Counted from the stretch's first letter, positions 1 through 13,996 are shown. The stretch: 64,000 nt of DNA from Augochlora pura (GCF_028453695.1 NC_135777.1:24266796-24330795), one strand, 5' to 3'. Made by a program: numbers and translations. The notes: generated by a model from the letters alone, not told the origin.

Positions 1-741
1 TTACCGGGATACAAGACATCGTTCCGTGTCTCATTTTTAAGTAAGCGCGGAATAATACAAAATACTGGTTGTTTTATCATTATAATAATCGTAAGGGTAA
101 AACTCTGTTATTCCTCGTTCATTGGCCGGACCGACCGAAACTATCTATTAAAATTTAGCATTTCTTTTATGCCATACGATACCGACTTTCTCTCACACTA
201 TCACTCTCGATCATTCATTCCGTCTTTCTTCTCATTCTCTCTCGGTCATTCACTCCCTCTCTACCTCTCTCTCTCTCTCTCTCTCTCTCTGTCGAATCGC
301 CGATCTCTGTACATTGTTACTAAAGTAAAATTAAATGCTCTGAATCTCTCCTCCATTATACTTTCAGTCTCTTTTGCACAGAAATGTATGCATGCTGGAC
401 ATTTCGAGCATACCATAGGCCGAGAAACATCATTTCTCGTTCTTGCTTGAAACATCAAACAATTCGCCTTTCTAATTAGTTCTATAAGAATGTAGTCCCT
501 TCACCCACCACTAATGTATCATGGATCGTAAGGTTTATAGATTTTTTTGTCTAATTCTGTCCGTTTCTTGGTCATCTAAAATATTCGATTCCGCAAGCTT
601 ATGGAGCCTATAAGCGTGGGATCTGCAATGGAAAAAAAATCAATCTGAAAGCAATTACCCCAATCGTGGATCGGGTTGATCTACGTACACTGTGTATCAT
701 CTTTAGCGATGTGCTCGACTTACGGCTATGATGAAGATTCT
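1..741. other. Hr39 3' UTR / downstream flank
   Basis: This stretch follows the Hr39 stop codon (minus strand) and should hold its 3' UTR. I found no clear AATAAA or ATTAAA on the minus strand, so the transcript end is not placed. It contains a CT run at about 262-290. No coding exon is visible on either strand; the open frames that cross it are driven by the CT run. Confidence 0.5.
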
Positions 742-3700
742 TCAGTGATCTCCTCTCAACAATTCCATCAACAAGTTGAAAGAGCTGCCTTCTCCTTCGG
801 TGCGTTTCGAGCTCAACAATTCCTTCCCTGCCTGACACGTCCTTTGCAAATCTGGTATTCTCAGTAACAGTTCGCCGAACTTGGCAGGCATATCGGGGTA
901 CCTTGCTATGGTGTACTGCTGCAAGGCCTGAAGAGCCTTTTCCTGAGATGCTCGCACTTTCTCCGGTTCCTTCAGTTCACTCGTGTCGGAGGTTAACAGT
1001 ACTATCACCTATCGGACAGCATTACGTATTAGTTATCGATTTCGTGTCTCGTGGGTCGAACATATTTATCGAGAGAAACTGAATAGATTGGATCTAAAGG
1101 ATATGTTTTCTAACTTTTCGCGTTATCGGTTCTTACTTTCAGCTGTAGGATATCGCTGATAACGTTCTAAACGAAGAGGTACGCTGTTTCCTTACTTCAC
1201 GATCCAATCTGTTCACCCTCTCTCCCCCTCTCTCTCTCTCTCTCTGAATCCCTTCCTTAAGCCCACCGCTTCGATCCATTTATTTGTCAACTACCTTCAT
1301 CGCAACGTATTCGTACTCGTCCACTCTGAGCCTTCTCAGATTATTGGTAAAAGCGAGCATCCTCTCGATATAGGCCGCCAAGCCGAGCTGCCTGGCCTGT
1401 TCCAAGGTAATTGACTTGCCGAGAGACACTCGAATTTCACCGGGCGTGTTCATGCTGCGAAAGCAACACGAGAAGAGCAGCAGCTCGCACCAGGAGTTGA
1501 TCAAAAGACAGATTTGGTCGTCGATGGTGATGTTTTTGACCAACGGCAGACTTTTACACCACTTCACTATCTTGTAGAGCCGACGGTCCACGATATTGCA
1601 AAGGTTCGAGAGGAAATCGGAATGCTGAGTAGGATTGCCGTTCGCGTTGTTCCCTAACTGGGAATTGCTGTTGACCGGTGGGGCTCGTTGGTCGTTGTTA
1701 ACACTAGATATGTTCGGACACGATCTGCCGTCGCTTCCGTTGTTTAAATTCCCATTCCCCGCGGTCCCGTTCGACGAACACTCGACTCCCGAGCCAGCGT
1801 CGTTTCCGGTCCCAGGTCCTACACCCCCCACTAACATGTCATCGCTGTTTCTGGTAACGTTTCCTCCTCCCGGCTGAACACCAGACATTCTAGCATTATC
1901 GTTGTAGTGCCAAAAGTGCTCTACAACCATGATATCTTGTAAAAGCTGTGGCACCACTTGCATCTTGTGCGAGTAACTCGAATTATACAAATCGGAATAA
2001 TGATGTTCGCTATCGGCTGGAGCCGGACTACAGTTTCTGCCAACGCCTGACCTGTCGCCGGAAACCAGACTAGCCGGCAGAGTGTAGGTACATTGGTAAG
2101 TGCTTCTTCCGCCTCTGGTTCGGTCTTCTCTGATAGCTTCGAGTTTCATACCTGTGGAAAACAATGCGCTTCAGTAACGTGCTTATCGGATACGGTCGGG
2201 CTATGCTTCGAGCAATATTCCCCAACATACCCATGTTGAGGCACTTGTCGAATCGACACGCCGGACATTTTTTCCTGGTGGCGACGGTAACCGGGCAACC
2301 GGCGCCTCTAAGGCACACATAATTCTTCCGGTTCTGGACGGTGCGTTTGAAGAAACCTTTACACGATTCGCAGGAGAAGATGCCGTAATGGAAGCCGCTG
2401 ATCTTGTCGCCGCAGATCGGACACGGACTGTTGATCAGCTGCTGCCTCGTCGAGATGCCGGAAGGTATCGAGGGTATTCGGCAGTCTTCCTGCTCGTCTC
2501 CGGTCGCGTGCGCTTCGGAGGAGATATCGGAACCGGGCACGGAAGAAGAATAGTGATGGGAAACACTGGGTGAGGACGTGGCCGGCAAGTGGAGCGGATT
2601 TCCTTGAGCAACTTGGTGCTGATGGTGCTGAGGATGCCTCGGTTGTTGGATGGGAGAATGCGTGGGCGAACTAAGAGAGCCGTAGCTGTAGCAGCTGCTC
2701 GAGGCGTCCGAGTTGTTCCTCGACAGCGAGTGCGACAACGACAGCGAGGAATTCGAGTTGTTGAAGCTATGCAGGGACAGCGACGACAACGGGACCGGAC
2801 TTCCTGCTCTCAGGGCAGAGTGACGAGCCGCGTGAGGACTCTGCGTCGGCGAGCTGAACACGCTGTACGCCGAGTGAATCGCGGAATCCGGTGACGGTAC
2901 CTAGACAATAACAGGGGCACGTTACTGGCATTTCCGACACTTTGCGCGCGTGCGCGCGCGCCGACGTTCTCGCGCCTCTCAACCGTGCCGCGATACCTGA
3001 GATCTGGTGTAGCTGTGCTTCGTCAAATGATGTCTCGGGTTCAACACCGGACTGTGATTCGGGGTAGAGCTATTGTAGCCGCCTACGAAAAGAGGCAAAT
3101 TGGTCTGCTGCGTCTGTTCGATGTTCTCCATGTCTCGCTGTTGCTGTTGTTGTTGCTGCTGTTGCTGCATCGGCTGACTGTGACTCAGAGACAATCCTGC
3201 ATCGTGAAAGGAGCTTAACATTATCCCTGGGCTAGATCGGAAATCCGCTTCCGATGTTGCAGAGAACTTTAACTCCATGGGTCTAGGACTCGAACCACAA
3301 ACCTGGACACCTTCCATCGAGGTTTCCTCGAGCGGGTCCTGCGGAGGAACGAGCACGTCGATATCGAATAGAAACCTCGCGTTCGTCGATAGCTAACCAA
3401 ACATCATTTACCTGATTTGTAATAGTGTTGGAAGACATATCTTGATCCGATAATTCCCCTTCCCACGACATGGGTCTCTCGGGTTGCTGCTGCGAGACGT
3501 CGTTTCCGTCGTAGCAGCCGTTCCCATCGTCGACGTCCCCGTCACCGATCTTCTCGCCGTTCCCCGACCCATCCCGCTTCTTCTTCGTACGCAAATTCAC
3601 GCCTCGAAAATCGATCCTGCTTATCTCGCCGTCGCTGTCCTCGGTGTCGTTCCCTGCAGCGTTCTGACCAACTTCGATCCCGATGCCTCTGTTATGGATG

Positions 3701-4375
3701 CCCGTGCTGCTTCCGAGTCCCGTCGGCGACACCACGTTCGCGTTCCCACATCCAAGGGCGGGCCCAGAGTTCGATACCACGGACACCGTGACGCCGTTCT
3801 GCCCGGTAAGATACTTGCAGATACCTTTTCATAAAAACAATCATCAGTTTTACGACCGTGCGCCGGCTGCCAACTCGTCTATTTCGACTATAAACCAAGG
3901 CGCGTTTTCGGACGCCGTTGCCCGAGCTAAAAATCATCGGATCCGACAATTGGAAAGTTTAAATCTAGGATCGCAACGATCGCCTAGATTTATTAGCAGA
4001 TCCCAGGGATGAATTACCATCGTGTAAGTCTTGATTCGGAAACGCGTTGATCGTCGTGACAGAGACGTTCTTGCCGGCCTTGGAGGTGCGGGCCGCGTGT
4101 CTGCCGGGGGTCGGGGAACAACGGCAGCACGTGGGGGCTGGCGAAGCGGCGGTCTCCAGAGAGGAGGCTGAGGCGGCGGTGCAGGACGCAGAGGTGGAGT
4201 CGGAGGTGCTCGGAGCCGTGGAGCCAGCGGACGAGGATCTTGGCGCGGTCCCCGACACGGAGGTGGGTGCCGTCGTCGTCGCAGTCGCAGACATTCTCAG
4301 CTGTTTATCTTGCGGCACACTCGTAACACGCCCCGGACCCACTGGACGGTTAGAAAGTTTTGCAGCATTCTGCAT
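742..4375 (-). CDS. Hr39: Nuclear receptor Hr39 (NR5 family), six coding exons
   Basis: Ligand-type transcription factor that binds Ftz-F1 response elements in the nucleus; family role in ecdysone response and female gland development is known from Drosophila. Exons by phase: 4018-4375, 3412-3824, 2997-3338, 2231-2900, 1295-2151, 742-1008, giving about 968 residues (Drosophila about 808). The N-terminal region carries MSWEGELSD and a poly-Gln run, then PSPDSAIHS. The C4 zinc-finger DNA-binding domain spans about 531-597 (CPICGDK, P-box CESCKG), followed by the Ftz-F1 box (KLEAIREDRTRGGRSTY). The ligand-binding domain contains DDQICLLINSWCELLLFSCC and ends with the AF-2 helix LLMELLRG. Introns are 73-286 bp. 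The start is uncertain: the frame stays open from ATG 4375 up to a splice acceptor at 4423-4424, so the exon probably runs to 4422 and an upstream exon may exist. ATG 4294 is an alternative. Confidence 0.94.
3132..3173 (-). repeat. Hr39: Poly-glutamine tract in Hr39
   Basis: A mixed CAG/CAA run encodes about ten Gln in the exon upstream of the DNA-binding domain. Mixed codons suggest a stable tract rather than a pure CAG microsatellite. Poly-Gln is common in activation regions of insect transcription factors. Confidence 0.85.
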
Positions 4376-5186
4376 CGGACGGGATCTGTTGCTTCCGAAT
4401 GGCGATGGACCTCCCCGCGGATCTGCAATTCAAATGGGAAAAGGCTTGTGGTTAATCGTCGATATAACCTATTATATCCTCTGTCCTTATTCTTATGTGT
4501 TTCATTCGAATCGACGCAGCATGGAAATGCGGTGGGATTGTTTTTAAAATATTTTTTGGGAACTCGGAGGAACGGCAGTATTACATTGTTGTAATGACTG
4601 CTCCGATATTCGATCAAAGATTCCAAAGACGTTCCTTCTCCCCATCTCCTCTTTCAAATAAAGAAATAGTTCATTCAAACTAATGTCGTAGTTATTTTAC
4701 AATTCAGTACCCTATATTCCAATAGAGTGATTGTGATTTTCGACGATGATATTAAAAATCTGTCGATCAGTTTTCTGTTACATGATTGATTCATCTAGTC
4801 GAGTCTAGTTGAATACGCGAAAGGCATTCGACGATGCTCGTTACCATCTCCGAAGCTACGCAGCGCGATCGGATCTCGAAATCTTCGATGGATCGTCGAG
4901 TAACGCCGATAGATCGAGATCGATTCTCGAAAGGAAGCACGCGACGCGACGCGACGCGAACTCGATTCGCACGCGTCGGAGTTCCGCTAGTGTGCATCTA
5001 CGATGTCCCGGCAAGGTCGGTAGAGTTCCGGTCCATCGGACCCGATCGTCTGCCAGTTGGGAAGCGAAGCACCGGTCCTCGATCGCGTTTCGATTCGAAC
5101 CGGTTGGATCGTTTGTAGGAAACGAACTCGGATCGAGGCGTCATCCTAACTGGACACGTTAATGGCATCGATTGCATTCGGGGGAC

Positions 5187-5214
5187 GGCGTGGCGCGGCG
5201 CGGCGCGGCGCGGA
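5187..5214. repeat. GGCGC pentamer array
   Basis: Five near-perfect copies of a CGGCG-type pentamer. The same unit recurs at 5617-5640, 8664-8695, 50508-50521 and 53078-53091. Confidence 0.85.
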
Positions 5215-5454
5215 GCGGTCGCGAGTCGAGGTCGAGGCAGTCCGCGCGGAGCCAATGGGTTCCTCTAACGGCTAACGGGAACGGTGCTCGGGTGGAGTCG
5301 CATTAGACGTCGCTGTAAACCTTTGCGCGAGCAAATCGGTCGAGGAGACAACCCGGGGCCGTCGCGTCACGACTCGCGACCTCGCGAGTCACCATAACTA
5401 CAGGAAGATCGAGCGTGGCTCGGCTCTAACTTCGGCCTACGGCTTCGTCGGTGC

Positions 5455-5460
5455 CACCGA

Positions 5461-5509
<49 letters not shown>

Positions 5510-5510
5510 C
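5455..5510. repeat. (ACCGAC)n hexamer array
   Basis: About nine copies of CCGACA/CCGACG in tandem, giving spurious Pro-Thr and Ser-Val frames on both strands. Confidence 0.92.
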
Positions 5511-8040
5511 GTAAGGTCAAGGCCCTCTGCAACCGCCCTACCCAACTCCGGTGTACCTTCGTGGTCACGTGACGCGGCTCAAGGTCTTTTCTGCCTACCC
5601 CGGCGACCACGTCGTCGCGGCGCGGCGCGGCGCGGCGCGGCCAGCCAAGAGAGCCGGGCCACGCCGTCGAGCTTCTCCCAGCCGATCGGCGCGCGTGTTC
5701 TCTTTTTCGCAGTGTCCACTCGGGTCGAGAGCCGACGCGGCGGATCGGCGCTCTCCGGCCCCCGAAGACTTCCTGAATCATTTTCGTGTACGAACTTCTC
5801 CCGTGTGATTCATTGCCGGCCGTTTAGGGGTACGTTGGAATGAATCACACGCGGCGAATAGTAGTCGAGGGTCAACGACACCAACCGTGCGCGTTCGAAT
5901 CCTCGTCGGATCGAGAGGAGAACGCGGGCACGGGCGCGTTCGCGAACTAATTCGAGTCGCGAGTAGAGTTACGTGACCGTGATTAGACGACTTTGAATTT
6001 CAATGAAAATCGGGGACGGCCGAACGGACGGCCGCCCTGCTCCGTCCGAAACGAGTTCGCCTCGGAGCTCGGGATAAAGAACTGGCCGATAGGCCGCGTT
6101 GCGCCGAGCCGGTGCTCCACTCTGGCCAATAGCGTGGGAAGCGTATCGATATCTCGCTGGCATTCCGCTCTCGTTACCAGACGCGCGAACCTCCGCCGGC
6201 ATGGCACAGAGACTGGCTCTCCGCGAACGAGAGCCATCGATAATTCCGGCGCCGCGGCTCGAGGTCCTTCCGGCTGATCGACCGATCGACGGGGACCGAT
6301 CGCTGGGGACCGTTTCGAAATTAGTCGGTTACGTACATACATATATCTTTAGCGAGGAAGCCCGCGCGAGTTATCGCGATCCGTTACCACGGATTTTCTA
6401 GCGGACTCGATGCCGCGCGCGATGCAGCTACAGCTCCGTCGCACGATGGAAGGTGTCCGTGTAGGCATAGCACACGGCAGGTGACGCGGAAGAGGGATCG
6501 ATGACCTTAGAGTACACACCGGCTCTATTTTGAGCGGGTCGCCGGCTACAGGCCGATTCAGGCACCGCGGGTCGACTGGGTTCGATCGGACGATCGTTTC
6601 GTCGATCGGTTCTTTCGGTCGGCCTGGATTCGCGCTACACCTTCGATCGCGGTCACGATTAGCGGTTGCGTGGAAACTATCTTGAAAAATACGTTTCCCA
6701 CGACAGACATAATAAATAGAGGTATCGTGCCTTTAGAGCAGACTTGACTATGCGTTGCGATCAAGACGACCGTGTTTCGGCTATCACCTGCACCGTGCTA
6801 TCGAACCCACGATTCATCGATTCCGTAACACGCGAGAGAATCGTAGCTTGGTCGGAAATGGCCGCGTCGCTCGATTCAACGGTTTCTTTTCGAAACTAGA
6901 AACTAGAAACGAGAAACGAGAAACGAGAAACGAGAAGAAGAACAAAGCGGTTAACGAGGCTGTCCGCCGTCTGCGGCTGATAAAGGGATAATCAGTGTCG
7001 GAAAAAGAACGGCCTCGCGCGACCACTGTCTAGCTAGCGACTTCTCTTTGGCGAAACGCGCTTCCGAGTTCGAGATACCGTTTCGTGGCGCGGCCGACGA
7101 CTGACGCGGTGCGCGAACCACGGTCAACCGTCGTACCGTCGTCGTCGTCGTCGTCGTCGCCGTCGCTGTCGTCGCGTCTGGTCGCGTCGTTCGACCGTGC
7201 TTTACACGGTAAAATCAAACGTCGGTCCGTTACGCTCTATCCTTCGGTAATACGTACAGCTTTAGAAAGTGTGTGCAACCGCGACCGTTGCCGATCGAAG
7301 CAACCTATCGCTATGCCCGATACGCGGGCTCTTTCCGTGAAACGCGTTTCATTCGATAATTAACACTTTGCCAACCAGCGGTTGCGTAAGCCTCCTTTTC
7401 GGAGGGGAATTTCACTGTCTTTTTCCTCGAGTACACCGACCTTTTAAACAGTTCTTACAATTAATCAAATTAACCCCTTCGGACGCGAATCGAATTAAAT
7501 TCGACGAGGCTATAAATACTATCCATTCTGGTAATTTTGCAATCGCGTCAGCTTAGCGATGATTTTTCGAATTCATTTTACACGGATCTTTTGCCCTATG
7601 CGTTAGCTTTGAATTCGAACGGTAGCATCGGAGGCGCAAATTCATCAATTGTTCCAATATTTCTATACGACAATATTGTACTTTCACGATGTCGACCAAT
7701 CGTTTTATTTATTTAAGAATACTGTTTAGATTACAGAAGAACGGATTGAGAATACCTCCAATATTTTCACGTTTGCCGCCTGCTGCGTCATACAAATCCA
7801 TATTAGATGAGAACTTTAATTTACGATTATTCGATTGCAAGGATAAAATTTGCTCGGTATCGTTGCTCGTAAAGCCATTGGTGAACGTCGAGAATCGTCG
7901 AAAGTCGGAAATTTAGCGTAGGGAGACGCTCTGGAGCCACTGTGTGTCGGGTAAGCCGGGTTCAACGTGGAATCTTTCGTTCTCCGTTTCACCTGGGGGG
8001 TAGAGGCGCGCGAGTTTTCCTTTCACCCGGGCCGAAGGGA

Positions 8041-8066
8041 CGCGACGCGACGCGACGCGACGCGAC
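8041..8066. repeat. (CGACG) pentamer array
   Basis: Five copies of CGCGA in tandem. The unit is shared with arrays near 4941, 34742, 37530 and 49790. Confidence 0.85.
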
Positions 8067-8377
8067 TCGGCGGGCTCGATCGGGCCGAAGCGCGTCTTCG
8101 CACAATATTCTCGGAACGCTCCGACGATAGCTATTTTTTCAACGACAGCTACTACGTGCCTATACCGGAACCTACACTGGATTACGTTCTCCGATCAGCC
8201 GTGAATTTCGCGACGAAAATGTTTTCTCAGACGGTAGTGTACGGCCGTGCGCGAGCAATTCGAAGAATGGGAACGACATCCAGACGAAGTAGGCGACCGG
8301 CCATGCATTTATTAGCGATTACGTAAAAATCTCGAAGAATGTTGATTTTTCATTGGCCAGGCACACGCGACACGCGA

Positions 8378-8378
<1 letters not shown>

Positions 8379-8412
<34 letters not shown>
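8379..8412. repeat. (CGACCA)n hexamer array
   Basis: Between five and six tandem copies of ACGACC, directly preceded by imperfect CACGCGA units. Confidence 0.88.
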
Positions 8413-8413
<1 letters not shown>

Positions 8414-9550
8414 AGGCTCTTTCTCGCGAGCAGCTCGGCAGCAGCCTCGTACGCGCCGATCTTGGATACTCAGCGTCAGCGGTCTGGTCTGGGTGTCAAT
8501 TAAAATTATTATAGCCGGTCGAGGGGCATTTTTAAGAAGCAGAAGAGAACCAGAACCGGTTCAGTTCTGGACCAGCTGCAACAGCCAGTTACCGTCTCTT
8601 ATACAGTATACACGCTGCCGCATTTTGTTTTCGCTTGCCCCAACGCGATCGCGCTGCGCCGCTCCGTGCCGCGCCGCGCCGCGCCGCGCCGCGCGGCACG
8701 CTGCATTCGCTTACCGAGAAGAAAAGTAGCATTCGCGATAGGGAACAGTCGATCGTTCGTTCGGCTGCTGGTCCTTTTGCCGCACCGGACTCGAACGATC
8801 TAGCGATCGCATTGATCTCGAGTCTCGAGGATCGACCGGGTCCGGCCGCCTGATCCGATCGCGCCTGCGGTGTGCCGCCTGCGACGCTGCGATCGAGATC
8901 GGCTGCTGTTTTTCATCTCTTTATCTCTTCTCGATGCCAATTCATTCTTTCGCGAATCGAGTTTCCTTACGAATTTCCTGTATTCTGTACAACTCTTTAT
9001 GCAAGACAAGTCCAATACTTGCTTTTAGATCGGTAGAGTAACGTCACGCCATTGAATGTACCGTTTCATCTATTTCTATAAATTCATTTCTATCGATGTG
9101 ACTTTAGATGCATACGTATGCGGCTACATGCACGTGCATACGGTATGCATGCAAGATGGTGAAAATTGGCGGACCCGACCCTACCCATTATTCTAAGGAG
9201 ATCGCATTACGTGTATTATAATTATACCTTTCCAATGTCCTCAGCAGACTTTTTTCAGAGGTGTTTACGAGCTGCCGCGGTAGTGAACGATCGTGAATAT
9301 TCATATAGGACTAGCAACGCGGACGGAACGCAACCTACACAGAAACGTGGCTTACGTTCCTCGTCAATTCTACTCTGATCCTTCGAGACGTCTCGAACAC
9401 GCTGAACAAGATCGAGTGTTTTTTAATCGAGACGTTATTGTTTCAAACGAGGAGCATTTTAACGCTCGGATCTGCTTTGTGCAGCCAAGTGAAATCGCGC
9501 GGAATCTTCGTTAAGAAATGTAAATGTACTATTTTGAACTCGTTAAACTA

Positions 9551-9552
<2 letters not shown>

Positions 9553-9594
<42 letters not shown>
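9553..9594. repeat. (GA)n microsatellite
   Basis: About 20 perfect GA dinucleotides ending in GGGAGGG. Confidence 0.95.
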
Positions 9595-9600
<6 letters not shown>

Positions 9601-10995
9601 ACACCTTGGACAGAGAAACGAAATGAGGAAAGCTCTTCCGTTATTTGTAGAACGATCGTAGTACGTTCTATACGTACCTAACTTATCCGGCATGTGCGTT
9701 CGGCATAAAGCGCAGCGAGAGGTTTCCACAAATTAGCTACGTCCTTTTCTTTCCACGGAGGTAATTTGGTCGCGCCATAATATTTGCAGTGCCGTAAATA
9801 TCTAAGACAGAGGAAAAGCTCGAGGTTTAGATAAGTCGCGGTAGAAGCAGAGGAAAGAAAAGAAGAAGATGGGCATTGAGTAGTAATGAACGAGGAACGG
9901 CCGCGGCCGGGACAAGTACGTATAGGTACGTCGAGAAAGGTTCATCAATATTCATAAGTCGCGCTAGGTCTATCCGCGTCTCAAGGATTCAAGGAGTTTC
10001 CAGTGCGCGCTCCTTCTCCTCGTCCCTCTCCCCCTCTATTTTCTCATTCTCTTTCCCTCTTTGTCTATCCGTCTAACCATCCATCTACCTCGTCCTTTTT
10101 CCTCTTTTTCCATCCAGGGTGTGGAACTGCATACATATAACACGGTCAGAGACATTCGCGCGACGCGCAACTCGCAATTCTCCGAGTAATGTGCACATGT
10201 GCTCACCTAGTTATTTACGTTGCATTCTGCGCGCACATTGTCATATCGCGTTAGCGTTTTCCTTTTACCGACTGTTCGACAACCGCTGCACCGGTGCAAC
10301 ATTGCAGTCGGCCAACTTATCCTACTGAGAAGGGAACATGCAACGATACGATATACACGAGGAGCCTTTGATACACGAGATTTTTATGAAACTTGCGTCA
10401 CGGATAGAATAATACTCTGAACGATACATGGCAGTTACACGGGCACGTGCACATTCTACGCATATTTTACGTACATCCGCGCAAAAGGTTCGCGCGAGAG
10501 AAATATTATGTCGATGCGAACAAAAGTGAAAACTTGATTCCAATTCTTTGATCTAGACCACAACCGACCGTGAGAACACCGCTACCGAGTTACACAGCAA
10601 TGAACACGATTCGGAAAACCCGCAACGCGATGCTATACAACTGTACGTACTCGAGCAACGGAATGCTCTTCCGCGATTCGTTCATACCTGGCGGCAATTT
10701 CGGTACACCGTTCGTATACTTGGACAACTCTGGTCTATGTCCCGCGTAGCCAGGGACGGAGACGGAGAGCGTGTTTGCATCGCATGTACGCACGGTCGGG
10801 CTCGTGCATGCACGTGTAATGTATACATTCTGCGGTCGTGATAAGATCGAGAAGAAGCTTGCGCAATCTCGAGTAGCGATTACCACGGGCGACAGTGTCG
10901 CGGACAGACGCAGACGGACAGAGCCGACGCGTCGCCGCCACTGGCAAACTGGCAACGGCAACGGCAACGGCTTTTACTCGCTCGCGTGTTGCCTC

Positions 10996-11040
10996 GGCCC
11001 CGGTCCCGGCCCGCGGCCCGGCCCGGCCCGGCCCGGCCGC
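10996..11040. repeat. CCCGG/GGCCC-rich array
   Basis: C/G-only stretch made of CGGCC pentamers following imperfect CCCGGT units; part of a wider GC-rich patch at about 10930-11050. Confidence 0.85.
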
Positions 11041-13996
11041 GGCGCGCACTAACAAGGGGAGTGCCAAGGTGTGGAGATCGCTTTTGGAATGACACTAGGT
11101 ACAGCTTGTAGAATCCATTTAACGTTAACGTTGGAAAACACTCGCACTTCCCGACCAATCGGGTCGTCGTTTTTCAGAAATTCCACTGGATAATATCGCA
11201 TGTTTCTAGCTACTCGATTACGAGACGAACGACGACGGAAAGCGATTGTAACTCTGCGGTGGCAACGCGTTCGGTCGCGAGGATGAATTCAAACCTTTTA
11301 ACAACTCCACCAGATGATATTTTCCCCTATTTTTCCATTCGCAATGCGCGCGATTCGTGCAGAGGTTGAAATTTGAAAACCAGCACTTTTCAAAACGTAC
11401 CCCACCTAGCGGCTAAAATAGTAGAAAACAGTTTGATTCGAAACACCAACATTTGGTCAACGAGTCTAACGTCGCAGAGTTCTTAGTAATTCAAAATACA
11501 TATGTGTATGTACGCTGTGCGCGGGATTATCGACGAAACGAAATTTTAGTCGATCAAGATTGATCGTACATACGTATTAACGGTAGCGGCGTCGTTATCG
11601 TTGACACTAACCTCTTCGTCGAGTAAGCTACGACCGAGGGGCCGAACAACTACGTACATACCGCGAACATAGAATCGCACAAGTTTCGGTGATCGCGCAT
11701 CGTATCGAAACATTGAAGGAATAATAACGTCGAGAGGAGTATTCCAAAGCAGATACTTTCGAGCCATAGCAACGAGTCTCCCGACTGTAAGGTATGTAAA
11801 TTTATTGGTATATCTGCTAAGCATGTAGAAAAACTATAGACGATGAAACGGACTCCTATCGGTCGAAGGCGAAGGTAGCTAAAATTCTAGTCCGACGGAA
11901 CGCTGACTCATTTGAACGTTAATCGCTTCACTGCAGTTTCATATCGTAGCGAGTATCAAGCTTCAATGTCGCGTTAATCGCGTTATTACTCGTTGCGAAC
12001 CATACACGTACACACATAGGTGTATACCGCTATAGGCTAACGCCCCATACATTCGATCCCGTTTCCTTTTTTCTGTAACAGTCAGCCTCGAGCGAACGAT
12101 TTTCTCGCGCGCCTCCACCTCTTCAATCTATTTTTCTCCCTCTCCATTACTACGCACGCTTTTTATTTCTCTTTCTCGAACCAACGTCCACACTCCCACT
12201 CCTCGTCTATCGCTATTTCTCTCTCTCTTTCCGTCTCTTTCTCTGCCTCTTTCCTTCTGTCCCGAGCGGTTTTCGCGCTTTCTTTCCTCGATTATAAAAC
12301 GGTTACGCTGGAAGCGGCGGTGTGTCGCGCTTTCAACGGATTTAACTGACATGCCTCTCTGCCCGCCGCTTCTGCCTGCCAGGTAAGAGAACGCGCAGGG
12401 CTCGTTCGGTTTGAAGTTCCTTGATCAAAGATAACGCGTCTACGAGCTAGATTCCACGTTCGACCTTCGATTTGATAACGACAGGATAACGTTCGAACGA
12501 GAATGCATTTATCGGCGTAGCGATTCGGCCGAGTCGGCTGAAAATTCGTTCGAGCAATCGCGAAAAAGATCGATCCTGCGACACCTAACCTTAAAATCAC
12601 TTCCCATCGCATAGAGAGACTAAACGTCTCTAAGAAAGAACTCGTGCCGGGGACTCGTCTATAATTAGTGCAACTACAAAACTATAATGAAATTTAATGT
12701 ACTCGGATGAAATCCAACGAAAAACATCCGGCATTTAACAAATATTTGTCGCGGTCGCAGGTCGTCGTCGACAGCTCCCTCTTTCGTCCGTTGTTCAAGC
12801 ACACCATCACCATCACCTGATCCGACGGTTCATTCGAAATTATCTGAAATGCTCCCAATTTACGCGGTCCATGCTCGTTAGATTCGACGGGATAAGGATA
12901 AGATGATCGAGATCGAGGATGGTGGTTGTTTGACCGAAAAGTGGGAAGATTGTCGGTCGGGAAGGTCTTCGCGAGTTTTAACTAGGATCGCGAAATCGAG
13001 ACGTCCGCATGCAGTCGGTTATTCGGGATTCGGGCTTTGGAACCGGAGAAAATCTCCGAGCTGAGGAATCTCGCGTTGAGGAACACTGATCTGCAGTGTA
13101 TATAGCATAGTATACATATAGTATACCGTGTACTAGTCGAGCCTGGTGGGATAGCTAGCTGGTGGGGATGGTGGTGAAGGGTGCAGGAGGAGAACGCAGG
13201 GGGGCTCAAGGCCGGTCACGCTGTCAAGCAAGAAAGCCTGCGCGCCGAAATATCAACACGACTGTCCAACTCGGTTAGCCTCGCTCGCTGCTCCGATTAC
13301 CCTCCACGTTCTCGAACGCGCGCGTCTATCTCTCGTCTTCATCCTCATTCTCGTCCTCGTGCATCCGTCGCACCGGCATCTACGTCGAAACGATTGCGAT
13401 TCTGACGACACCAAAGTGGACGGGATCGGTAAAACGTAAGAAAAAAGAGTGGGACAAATGGCTGGGAGAGGAGAAACGGAGAATATGGTAAAGTTTCGCA
13501 CAGGTGCCAAAAGCGTAGAGGGTGTCAGCTGACTCCGGTTATCGGGGAAGGTTACGAAATTCGTTAGCACGAGAAAGGCTGAAACCGTGTCTCGCGAGAA
13601 AAGAAGCGGCATGCTCGTCGGTGTGCAAGAGTTCGTGCGTGTGCGGAACGAGCATGAGAGTGCCGCAGCGGCCGCGGCCACGGTCGAGAAAGAGAAAGAG
13701 AGGAGGAAGGATACGCGGTGAGACAAAAGGGAAAGACGCCGAAAGCGGAGAAAGATTCGGCCGATCGAGGATCGAGCGAGTTCACCGAACGCCGCGACAT
13801 TCTCGAGGCTCTTCTCGGAGGCTCTCGGAGGCTATCGCGGCGTTAAGGGGCCCTGGGACTCTGATAAAACGGAAAACGGTATTCTATCGGCGAGAAATTC
13901 GTTCGATGAAAGAGGACGAAAGAAACTGAACGACGGGAAGGGATCGAGAGGGAGAACCGGAGGAAGGAGTGGAGGCGCGAGAGGAAGAGAAGGGTG

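Noticed and set aside
5860..5925. tRNA-like GTTCGAATCC box near 5891
   Set aside because: The first G of the B box is missing, no A box lies upstream at the right distance and no acceptor stem could be paired.
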